Assembly (NCBI GenBank): GCA_002633005.1
Contig: NMRA01000267.1
Coordinates: 471,939 to 535,938, forward strand
Direction: 5' to 3'
From: Phoronis australis
Taxonomy: Eukaryota; Phoronida; Phoronidae
Length of the DNA: 64,000 bases
A program made the translations under genes and the position numbers. Shown here piece after piece: positions 36,058 to 48,200 of the stretch (positions within the stretch are counted from its first letter, which is position 1; every line of letters starts with the position of its first letter). The notes beneath the pieces were generated by a model that saw nothing but the letters and a program-made list of their open reading frames with translations, was not told the DNA's origin and searched no databases.

Positions 36058-36201
36058 TTAGTCCAATGGGCATCCGTAGAGTTCAAAACGGAGACAGGCG
36101 ATTGCGTGTGGCGTCCAAGTCCTGGGAACAATTCTAACATATCTGGTTTCCAGCGGAGGATTGAGTGTTGTGCTAACACTGCCTTGACCGGCCAGTAAGG
36201 A
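36058..36201 (-). CDS. exon 12: F5/8C domain end and stop
   Basis: Acceptor aaaatttctttttag with a good pyrimidine tract, phase 0. It reads SLLAGQGSVSTTLNPPLETR, then YVRIVPRTWTPHAIACLRFE and LYGCPLD, followed by TAA at 36058-36060. The P..TRYVRI.P..W...I.LR.ELYGC ending is diagnostic for F5/8C domains, which bind lipids, glycans or collagen in other proteins. The domain is the C-terminus of the protein. Confidence 0.92.
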   Translation of the reverse strand, partial: SLLAGQGSVSTTLNPPLETRYVRIVPRTWTPHAIACLRFELYGCPLD

Positions 36202-39200
36202 CTAAAAAGAAATTTTACTACATGTTAACGCATTGTAAATTATTAGATCATCAGGGGCTTTAACAATGTTACATGCGCATGCACGCGTGGACGGGATTTC
36301 CCTTGTGTAAAGTGTTACTAAAAGCCGATTTTCTGATCATACATGTATGAACTAGAGGGAGCGCTGTGGTATTCCGGGAAGTGATTATCATGTCCCTCCA
36401 ACAGAGGGGGCGCTGTGATTATTATGTCCCTACAATAAACACAAATGATTTCGAACAATCTCCGCTTTGTATCTTTGAAAGTCGTACTTTTATTCCCATC
36501 CAGTACACGAAAAGGTGTATTGCAGTGCATTGCAATACCAGACATGAACAAACCCTTTCAAATTACCGTTGAATCCCTCGTCCTATCCAGGTACAAACTC
36601 CAGTAGCGGCCATCGTTACTGTACTTTAGTGCATACGTATTTAAGTGATAATTCTCGTCACCGCGTCCTTGAACCGTGAGAGCCGTAATTCGGTATCTGA
36701 AAAGTGTAAAATAGTTAATTTGATCCGTTTCTAAGAACTTTTGGGGGTTGGTGGCTTTAAAAGACCCGCTAAAATGACTCCATTGTCAGTGTTCCAAACA
36801 TTGATCAGTAGAATTCTACAACGGTCCATCTCCGATGTTTTCTGCTAATTTTATTAAACCGGTCCGCGAAGTGGTCATTTATGTGTGAATACGGAGTTAC
36901 ACCTTACTTTTAATTGCGAATCTTTTTCATAACAAACGTCATGGCTTGGTTGTCAAAGGAAAGTCGTATACCAGACTTTCTTACTCAAGCAAGTGCACAA
37001 TTAATTAAGTTCGTACAAAGGTGCCTGCATGAAGTTGGATACGGATATCCGTCTATTCACCTGATGTCGAATTTCACGTGTATCCACGGATCGCTAAGGG
37101 ACGCTGTACACCACGCGTAGCACAGGCGTGATCCACTGGCGGTCTTTCGGCTGTTTAATCTGGCATGGGACTTAGGGCACTGTCCAACTTGGCTTGATGC
37201 CGGTCCGGCACAACTCTGGTTTGCATCAGTGGAGTATTGCAAGCTAGTCGAACAATAAACAATCAAAACAGATAATACATTTTCGGAAGACGCTGTTAAC
37301 AAAGTTGTGCTTCTGGGAGTTCATTTTCTTCGTAAGTCTTTACATTAAAGTGCATTACCTTACTGGTATTCAGTCACATGTCTCTACACGAGTAACCACA
37401 TACGGCCATCAAAAGCAATCCCAGGCGACCCTTTCTGTTGATGATAATTGTGTTTTATCTCTTTTCCTTCCCTTACTCGGGAAATGTCTCCTTACTGAAC
37501 TGTATTTAAGCAAAATCGCGAAACATTCATGATTCCCGCGACATGCGTTGTAGTTTTTTTATGAGAAGGTTTTGCCACCTGATCACCGTCAATGAGCTTA
37601 TTTGAGCAAATTAAGCCGTGAAATAGCGATGTTACTTTGACAAAAACGTCATTAATTTGAACGGACAGAACTAAGGAATTTGCTCTACTCTCCTTCTGCC
37701 TGACCTCTTCATTTTATTTGCGATGTTGTTTGCTCATTACCTCCAGAAAATGGAGCATTCCTTGGCGGTGTCGTCGTCGTTTTTGCCCCTGTTGTTGGGT
37801 GAGGTCTTGGTCGTGTACCTTTAAAGGTATGATGTCAAAAAATCTACTTTCACTATTAAAGATACTACGTGTGGTCTTGATTTCGAATCCTTTGGCAAAC
37901 AAAGGTCGTAATCGCCTATCAACTGATCGATTTGGAACGTCTGGAGTAGTTTCGTAGTCACAGACTGCGAAAATACTCGATGAGTTCTGAACTGGTCAAG
38001 TCACAAAGCGGTCCCACCGAATCAAATTCTTTTGTCCTAGAACATAGCAGTAGCCACTGGTCAACGGCATCCGTATTCACCTGTTTGTGAGATTTCTATA
38101 CACTTTGGTCATATCTAGGTGACGATCGAAGCACTTTACTGCCACATGTACATGTATCTAATGAGTGAATCATGTTAGAGAATAAGAAAAATGAACAAAT
38201 GACTATGTATTCTTCGTTGTGCATTATTTTCAAACCGACCTCAGATCGCCTTGGCTCAATACATTCTTGTACCGAAAATCACTACTGTGGAAGTCATTTA
38301 TCATGTCAGCATGAAAACCATAGTACTGCACTACATATTAGATCAAGCACTGACGTACGCCCGTCCAGAATTAAGTCACATCCATTGGCTGTGCTTGACA
38401 TACCCGCCCCTTGCGGCCCATCTGTGGCACGCTGCAGCGTTGTGGATGTTTGAACAATCTGTGCTTGCAATGAAATTGGAAATCTGTCATTGAGCTCATT
38501 TGAGACCATTAAGCCGTGAAAAGACTCTATTATTTGACAAAAACGTCACAAATTTGAACAGGTGAAACTGAGGAATTTGACGTACTCTCCTTCTGCCTGA
38601 CCTCTTCGTATTTTTCGTAACTTAGTTCTTGCCGCTGTTGTTGGCTGAGGTCTTGATCTTGTACCTTAAAAGGTGATGTCAAAACATCTAATTTCACTAA
38701 TTAAAGATACTACGTGTGGTCTTGATTTCGAATCCTTTGGCAAACAAAGGTCATAATCACTTAACAACTAATCCATTTGGAACATCTCGGGTATTTTTGT
38801 AGTCACAGACTGCGAAAATTCTCGGTGTGTTACGAAATGGCCAAGCCACAAAGCACCCCACCGAATAAAACTGTTTTCGCCTACAACATAGGAGTAGCCG
38901 CTGGTCAACGGCATCTGTATTCACCTATATGCGAGATTCCTGTACAAATCGGTCATTTCTAGGTGACGATCGAATAACTTTACTGCTACATGTATCAAAT
39001 TACTTTTAACATGTTATAGAATAGGAAAAATGAACAAACGTCTATGTCTTCCACGCGCGCACCGGGCGGGGAGGAAGGGGGGGGGGGAGGAGGACTCTAA
39101 AGAGCCCACCATTTGGCGACGTGAGCAAAATAAGTCCGCCTCAAAGAATCAAAAACTCCAAAAAACAGTAGAAAAGTCCACTAAAAAGACAGGAACTACC

Positions 39201-42200
39201 CAAATTCGGCAAATGCAAAACTCATAGCTTTGAACGTACCCCGTGAAGCTCAGGGAAAGGCCAGCATTCTTAAAAATTAGAGCCCCACATTTTTAGGCTG
39301 AGTGCGCGCATGTCTTCTTCGTTGTGCATTGTTTTCCAACTGAGCAAAGATCGACGTTTGTCAATGTGTACTGAAAATTACTACTCTGGAACTCTTTTGT
39401 CACGTCAGCTAACGGAGGCATACTCTGTGCATGTAAACTACAGTGCCGCACCAAATATTAGATCAAACACTCACTGCATTCGTTGCACGCCAGTGCACAA
39501 TTAGGTAACATCCATTGGGGGTTCTTAACACACTCGCCTCTTGCCGCCCATCTGTCGCACGCTGCAGTGTTGTGGACGTTTGAACACTCTGCGCAAGCAG
39601 TGAAAGATATACATGAAAGTGATAGGTGGCGCCTGCCACGTTCATTTATTTCAGCAACTCTACCAGGAGAAAACGTTTATTCATTTTCTTTCTTCAGCAC
39701 TATTGCACGGTGCAAAGTTTTACTTGAATCCTCAGAAAGTGCATACTGTTTTCATCCAATTCCAGATTTATGCGTTGTTAAACCACACATTTGTCAGGAT
39801 CGTTATGATATACGGAAACATGGGCACACACATCGCTTGAGATGAGATGCCATCAGTAGGTAAACATACAAAAACAGGGACTAGCCAGCTGAGCTCACAG
39901 CCCGACTCGTTGGTCCTGAAAGTTAGTGCTTGTTTTACATTCAAATCGAGTTGAGGTTGTGTAGACTGGATGGAGGAGGTTGTGGGCTATGGGTCGAGGG
40001 AGTTGTAGGTCGAGGGGATCATGGGTAGATGGGGTCGCGGGGTTTTTAGAACAATCCGTAATTTAGGGGTAAAAACTAAAACTCTATTAAATAGGTTAAC
40101 GTTAATCAATATTCAGTTTTTACATGTACCTCTTGCTTGTCTCCAGCAATTTGGGCTAACACCTTGAGCATTATATTGCTGATATTTTCACGATTTTCGT
40201 TTAAATTGTTTCAAATGTTTAATGTTGCTTGTACATGTAAATACTTTTTCGAGAAGGGCCATAGGATGCCATGGGATGAAAATGGTGGCAGACGATGGTA
40301 CCCGAGTTTGACAAAGATGAATTTGTGTGTTGAATTGCTGCCTTTCTGTAGCCCTGTAGTGTTGACTGATAGTGACATAGGATGGGTGACTCCGGTAAAA
40401 GTCGACGACGCCAATCAAGAATTGAGGTCAGTCGTCTGCTTTTGACATACTTTTCCAATTCAGTATTTGCCTTGCAATTCCTATTCAATCCTAGGTTTTG
40501 TTAACAAAATAACAACACCCTTCGCATGCTCTTTCAATTTGATTAGTTAAAAACAAAATTTGTGAAATTTAAATGCAGGATCTTTTCATTTTTAAATGCA
40601 CTTTCAATGAGGTGGAAAACGTCAAAAAAAATTAGCAACTAAAAGCACCCACGAAAATTATCATGTTAAAGCACCTGCAGATCAGGGTCGTTTGACTAAC
40701 AATACAATTCAGTGAACAAATGAATTCACCAAGATGACTAGTTCGTTTTCGTCGTTTATAATTTTAACATGCACATAAACTTCTATACATTTTATAATTT
40801 CAAAAGAAGCTCCAGCTAAGCATTTGCCTTACAGTTGAATCTAAACATTTTTCCATAAGTGTTTACCAGCACCTTTATAAAATTCATCAAAGTTGATAAA
40901 TGATCTTCGTAGATTAATTTTTTGTAGTGGCATACAGTATATATGCAGTAAAGCAAGAACGAACTGTTCAAAAGTAGAACCATTTCATCAAACGAATGGA
41001 ATTTTAACCTAAATGTATGTGCATATGTCATGTTAGATCAAGCCCTATGTACATAAAATATAACGATTTGTAGTCGTGGTTCATCCAAGTAATTTTGGGC
41101 ATGACTTCCACGAAGAGTGTACTTGAAAGAAGACTCATTTCTTTTAAACAGAGCATAAATGTAGCTAGCACTGATCGTAAGGTGTCACTACCTGTTGGTG
41201 GTACTGTTGGCAGTGGTGGAGAACCTTCGAAAGAAAAACGGCAGATTGAAAGCATTGTGACAAATTCAGATATTGCAAGTTTGAGTATGCTTCATGTAAA
41301 CACTGTCAGAATTTCACAAACATATCTGGTGTACATCTGAATGTCATATTAAGCACGAATTTAATCGAAAGGGGTCCATTGTCCATGTCTCAGGGGGAGA
41401 CGAAATTTACTGTTGCATTAAATAACTGTAGATATATTATCATACAGAAGTCAAGCGTGTGGATAAACTTTCGTCAAATCATAATGTGAGGACGGGTACA
41501 GGTACATGTAAGGGTGACGGCTGAAACTCCTACGTTATTCATCTAATCTTCAAAATTCTAAAAATCCCAGAGCTTACCACAAATGCCGCATGCCAGTGCA
41601 CAGTTCACATGCATCCAAATCGGGTTTTCCTCGTACTCTCCAGTAGCAGCCCAACCATTGCATTGAGTAGTGTCGTGTGTGTTCACACATGGACCCCCTG
41701 GAAGGAGTACAGTTTATTTTTACGACGTACAATAAATGATATTATACCACAATATTAGCGTCAAATGGCAGATACAACCGTGTAATAACCCATAAAGTTA
41801 TCTCACTAGTGTGAAAATAGAATACCTAAATGAGCACGCGCAATAATCGCACGTTCAACAAACCGCATAGTACTGTGCTTATGCGCTATGAAAAATAAGA
41901 CACATAATTTCCATAAAAATGATATCTTAATTCAGCGATTTTTTTTCTCTCGTGTCCTCTTACTTGTAAATCACCGATCTCCAGTTTGAATGCGGTATCG
42001 TGTCGTCAGGATCTTTGACTTGAGAATTATATTCAGTTACCAGTGGTAACCTACTTTAGCAGACGAAAATTTCCCGGTCGAATCTTAGCGTGAAAAAAAG
42101 TGTTTTAAGCTACATGTATAATAGTTAGTAAACCTTAATTTATAAATTCAATTTGTTTCTATTATATTTAAGTTTTCAATTGGTTTTGAGTAAAAGCATT

Positions 42201-45200
42201 ATTTGACAATAATAGCCCCGGCCGGCTTTTCTTAAAAGGTCACGACCTCCGACCCCAGGCCTCTGACATAGAAAGTATTTACAAAGCCGTGGAGAGTCAG
42301 AAAAGGTAAATCGATTCATTGCAATGTTTCTCGCTTAGTATGTGGTATGCCCCTCGGGCGATAATTCTCCAAAATCCACTCGGGCTCTAGATAACGGGGG
42401 ATAACGACTTCGCCATGTAATAATCTATATTTATTACATGTGCCTTAAAATACGACCACTGAGACTTCTTTCCCATGATTTTTTCGAATCTTATTAGGTT
42501 ACCATGTTGGTATCTGCCTTCATGTATTGGCAACATCTGCTTTATATTGTAGTCAGAATTTATAAATTCTTCAGCGTTCACGATTGACTGGCGACATCTG
42601 AAGTCCGGGCGGTACGAATGAAAACTAATTTTCAATGGCCAGATTGTTCAAGCGCAAATTAGCCAATCAGTGGAAAAAACTATGAGTGGTCGTGCGATAA
42701 CTTTGCATGCAAAAGGCAGTTAAGTTGCTACCACGTGTACATGTTTAATTTCACTATACCTGAGTGCCAACTAAAATATGCAAAGAGCTCTTAAAGATAA
42801 TTCTGTGACACTGTCAGACTGATTGGTATGTTGTTCTACAGTTTTTCATGTCTTTCAGTCGCCTACCTGTCGGCGGTGGTCTGGTAGTAGGCGGTGGTAG
42901 GGTGGGTGGAGTTGGCTTATGTTGAACAGGACATTTTCCTCGGGTAACCACAATATCGTCAATGCTCGCGTATCCCATCCCTTCGCCTTTCATAGCGCTG
43001 ATTACAATCTAACAGAAAATTTGTTGGAACTTGAAAACAACACAATATTTTGGTGTTCGGTGTTTGCCTAGTATTCAAATGAATGAAGTTAAAGGAGAAT
43101 GCCACCCGATTTAATTAGTTTCTGTTACCGTCTTCAACTATATCCACATCACCTCGTTCATAGTAGATCTCGCCTAGGCGAAAGGTGTCGCGTTACCCTG
43201 TGAGAAAGATGAGTACACGACCCAGTGACATCAGTGGTTCTCCAGCTGAGTTTGTGCCGCTGTGGTGTGGTGTATAGTTTTCGCTTGTGCGAACCATGAA
43301 GCTGCAAGGAAAGCGAGTGTATCGTTTTTTTGATTTTCTCGACAACCCAAAATGCTTTAGAAGTGTTCCGCGGCAAAAAGAACGAAAACTACGCCGTTAA
43401 TACCAAGTATGAGGCCGTGAAATTTCTCCGTTTCTGTGGCCGACATTGTTCTGTTTCAAATTGAATTATTTTCACCCTAACCAAAGTTATATCAAACGGA
43501 AACAATGTCAAAGTTCGTCACAGTAGATGCAATTTGTAATGCCTTACGGGTGTTCGTGATTGCAAATGGTTTGAGAAATCAACAATGAATAAATCATACT
43601 TCGCTACCCGTCTGGCTTCAGATGCAATAAAAAACGAAATTGACTGCCATGTGAGTCCCTGTTAATTCACTGCTTGCTGACAGAACGGTGTTGTGAAACT
43701 ATAACTCGATTTTATATGCCACGGTCAGATGTTAGAGGAATCTTTACTTATACATATATCCATCATTCAAATTATTGTCATTCTACATCTCTCCCTGTAC
43801 TGTTCTGTGGAAGGGAAACATGGCTTCGCAGCCTCAAACGAGCAAGTAGATTTGTAATTTCGCGGCAAATTCACCGAAAAATTCACATGCACATTATTTA
43901 TTTAGTTCGCTAGCTCCGTCTTTTCGTGACTTCAATTTTCGCAGCCGACTAATCAGGCTGGTATGTTCGTAATGTCTCCAGTCCGGCCGTGACGGGCCTG
44001 ATAGGGTTCCTAGCCATTGGGTTATAAGGGGGTTTGTGATTAGAACAGAAAAAAATCGCAGTTCTAAAACTACAACACATGGCTATGCTCTCCTGTTGGT
44101 ATTTCACAAAAATAAATCTAACTTATCGCCGAACACACTCAAAACTTCCCGCGACCGACCTCGGTAAGTTGGCCTACCGAAGTTTGTAGGCGTATGGTAC
44201 ATGTACGTTCAAAATTTCTATCAACCCTTTAACACCGAAATAAAACGACTCATTTGTTTAAAAACTTGTATGTATTTTTAAGGACTTTAAATCAAATGTT
44301 GATGATTTATTGGTGTAAAACGATGAATTCAAGGTATAAGCTAACACCAGTAAGCGTCTTGTGAACTGCTGAGCAGACTGTTAGAACCTGTGTCGTCATT
44401 GGTTAACTTCAGCACCTCCGTCTGAACGAACGGAACTTGTTGTTATCGAGTGGAATTACTCGATCTAAATTCATACAAAATACTTTTTTGTAGCATTCTC
44501 CTCTAAAACCAGTTCTCATCACACGTTTCGTCATAATCACTAAAGAGTTTCGCATACAGGTTAAGCGCAAACGTGAACGTTTGAGAAACCAAAGGTCACA
44601 GACTTACGCTCGTGCATGCGTTGTTTTCCATTTTTCTCTTTCGGGTATTCCACGTACGCCCAATTAAGTGGTAGAGTTCTAGTCAACAACAAAACTGACG
44701 GTCTAAGTGCTGTGCCTGAACCTGGAGTCTGCTTAATCCCAAGATCACGCATGCAAAAACTTGGAATACGCGAGGCAGCTTGACAAGTTCGCTCAAATAA
44801 TCACGTTCACGTTCATAAAAAATACACTGCTCTAAATCAAATTACATTTGAATAAATAATGTCGATTTTAACCAACGTTTTCTCAACTACTGTCGCTTAA
44901 TTTCACCAAACAATAATTGATTTAACCATTCAAATATTCCTCCGATGCTGTGACACAAGTTACGGTGAAGGAGAAAAGCCGTTATCATGAGGCCAATAAC
45001 TACAAAAACTCTTTACACTGAAAAAAATCACTTTATTGCCTTAAAAACATTCAATTTTAAGTTCATGCATACGTGATCTTGAAATTGAACAGGATTCCAA
45101 GTTCACTCACAGCATAAGGTTTGTTGGATTTGGCGCTCTGAGAGACGACTTCGACTAACTGGACTTGCTTATGTGAGATGCGGATGATAAACCACGAAAA

Positions 45201-48200
45201 AATACAACCAACGCATTCAAAGGGGTTTGACTTCGGAGTTTATGTATTGTGGAATCAAAATTTCCACAAAAATATCCGAGATTCTGAATTGATGAGCAGT
45301 TTATCAGCTTCACCCAGTCATCACAGTCGTAGGTTAGTCATAAGCTCTCAAACTCTGTTGACAATGCCAAAACATTCCCACCAAATATGTAATCGTGCAG
45401 TATTGTCCCATAACATCCCAACATTCAGAGACTAGATTAAATACATAATAAACACGATTATCATCTTTAATCGCAAAGTGCTCAAAAACACCAAAAGCAG
45501 CTATCATAAAGATGGTTTACCAAAACCAGATTTCAAACTCAAACCTCGTCTTCCTAAATCTGTTGTAATTTTCTATAACGAACTTGCATTTCACCAACGT
45601 GGTTGAAAAGCCTTAACAGGGAGCGAGTTTATTAAAACCAGGTTTAAAGTATTCAAGGCACCCTACTGTGTTGATCTGGATTAACTAAAAAAGAAACAGT
45701 GAAGTGCATCAATGCAACCATGATCATATTTCTATACAATGGCACACAGTAGTAGAATCAGTGCAAACATTTGGAGTTATGACTGTTAACAATTAAATGA
45801 GACAAAAGTCTGTAAGCTTTTCTCATGAGAGTAATACGTTTCCTTACATTACTGATCACAAAAAAGTCAATGTTATAAAGAACAAGAAAAATGGTGTTAA
45901 ATCACGTTAAACGCAACAGAGAGATATTGCACCGCACGTACGCGCAGCCAACCACCTTTTGGCATTGAACGTAGCGCCTACGCACCGTAAGTTATGTTCA
46001 GTGCTCAAGGTGATTTGGCGGGCTTTCGGCGCCTGCTTACCTCTACTTTTACCACTAAAGCACAGCTTAAATAGCATTCTTCAATAACTCGTGCAACGAC
46101 GAAAAATCCTCATGCTTCGACTCAAACTTCGATCATGATCATTGAATAAGTCCTACCTCCACCGGGAAACGGATTCTTGAACCGTCACCATTTGGATCAA
46201 GCTCACTCTCAAACAACTCCCATTTCCAGTCCGAAGCATAAGATCGCGTATTCCGGAATGAATTATAAAGCTGGTCGCCCCGTTGTCCGTTTGACGAATA
46301 GTAAACGTCGACGCCAACAAGCATCTTACCTAAAGTTAAGCAAGAACTTTCACCAATTCAAGCACATCCTAGATCTTTCGGGAATCAATCCAATCATTTT
46401 ACAAAGATACTAGGCTCTTGAATGTTCGAGACTACGATTCCATGTTAATCTCCAAAATACTGGATTCTAAAAGGATGTTATCTTTACGCTCGGTTGTAAA
46501 CAAGATACATCATCAATAGCCGGACCTCATGGGTCATGGCAATCAAGTGACCTCTGCTAGCAAAACAAATAAAACCAGTGCCAATCTACTTTGTACAGAT
46601 GTCAAGTTTCGTCAAGGCACCTCATTGGTCCTCTACATATCATCCAGAAACGCTTTTGATGAGGAATAACTAAAAACGAATATAACCAGGTGTCGAATCA
46701 GCCCTAAAATACACCGATCATATACCTCCGTTAAGTGTTAACAATGTCCATTGATCAATTACCAGAATCACCTTTGCAAAGATTATTGCAGACCTGCGTA
46801 CCACCAAAACTGCATTGGAGTACTCTGAATACCAGATTTGCTGATTTTTGAGTAAATTTGCAGATTTTTGTGCTACCAAATTTATCCTAAAATATAGGGT
46901 GGGGTTATGCATTTTTCGCAGTGGACCTTTCACTAACTAAAAAAGGGGTTTGCTCAACGTTCAGAGCTTTCGCCGAATTCTTGCCTCGTTACTGGACTTT
47001 TTTCTGTTCTCTCAGACTTTCGGTCTCTTTCAGGACCTGGCTACGCGCATGGGTACTTTTCCTACTTATTTGCCTCTGAATGAGTTTCTAAAATACACGT
47101 AGTGAATTAATCACCAACTTTCAGAAAAAAATAAGTTGTTTAGTTGAGAGACAACGCGTTAAGTGAAAATATCCTGTTAATCAATAGAAAATGTCCTTAC
47201 CGAACTTTAGTTATATTAACACATGCCTAAAGTACACCTCATTTCTTAACACAAAAATATATCTGCAAAAATGTGTTGATGAACCTGCACTGGGCCATGT
47301 TTTGCACCACGTGATATTTTCTTAACCATTCACAAAAGTTTTGAATAATTATTCATTGCAAGTGTCTGTGAACACCTACCACAGTACGGCATGCGATAAG
47401 ACCTCGAAGCTCGCCTGTGGCTCGAGTACTATCGTCAGTTCAACGTAGTACGAAGTCAGTGCAGTCACCATGTCCGCAAAAAACAACACGCTATACAACT
47501 TGCAGTATAAATTCCACGGTCCCTTGAATAAAACGTTGTCATTCTTAGGAGAAACGTGGCAGAAACAGATGTTCCCTTATTTCAGAAGCTTCTTTCTTCA
47601 CAGCTCGGAATATGTGACCACTCATGCTTTGCCATTTTGTCAAAAGTACGTATTTAGTCGTAAAAAGCCGGAATAAGACAATGTAAGCAATCCACAAATC
47701 ACAGAATTCGTTTCTTATAGTTTAGGCCTGTGACACACATACCGATAAAAGTGGCCTGCCGCTTCGCCGATTATCAGGCTATTTCGAGAATGAAACGGGG
47801 CAACTTTTCCGAGTTTGTAGCACAACGTCTTGGCTAAAATAATGATTTTACAATACATTTTTTAATTTCTAACTTTCAAATCCTCTTCCCTCGTCCATGA
47901 CGACTACAAATCGGCGTATTTATTGAGAAACAAGCGAATTTATAATAATCTCTTTTGAATTTGCTCAATTTGCTGAATTTGCGTCTTTTTGCCTGGCCGT
48001 GCGTACCCGTGTACTGGAGGCTTGATTTCCGTACGAATCTGCATTTTTGCGTATGGTAAAGGATTGTGCCGAAAGAAAATGGACAGTAGCTTGTAAAGTC
48101 AAACCCGTCTCCGAAACCAAATGATATTGTTAAATTGTGTGTCACACTTACCCTGAGTTTTATTAAAACTTGTAACCCCAATGGCCAACAAAGTGTGCAA

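Larger units (their letters stand above)
37580..39610 (-). repeat. tandem segmental duplication covering a linker exon and a ShKT exon
   Basis: Copy A is about 37580-38486 and copy B about 38487-39610. Copy B is longer because of the 258-bp insertion. Shared blocks include ACTCTCCTTCTGCCTGACCT, TACTACGTGTGGTCTTGATT and GGTCAACGGCAT, all in the same order. Each copy originally held one linker exon and one ShKT exon. Confidence 0.92.
43009..46156. other. intron 5 of the multidomain gene
   Basis: Holds Kolobok-like copy 1 (43093-44502), a foldback-arm copy (45497-45835) and a dispersed hairpin repeat (45941-45995). No other exon recognised. Confidence 0.6.

Noticed and set aside
36318-36551. 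Minus-strand ORF with FRVLDGNKSTTF resembling the middle of an F5/8C domain
   Set aside because: Exons 11 and 12 join directly in phase 0 and already give a complete domain, so no exon is needed here; the similarity is short.
40137-41340. Plus-strand ORFs of 102 and 81 residues (40137-40445, 41095-41340) in an intron of the minus-strand gene
   Set aside because: Both look somewhat protein-like, but no splice connection, family or repeated copy could be found. Left unannotated.
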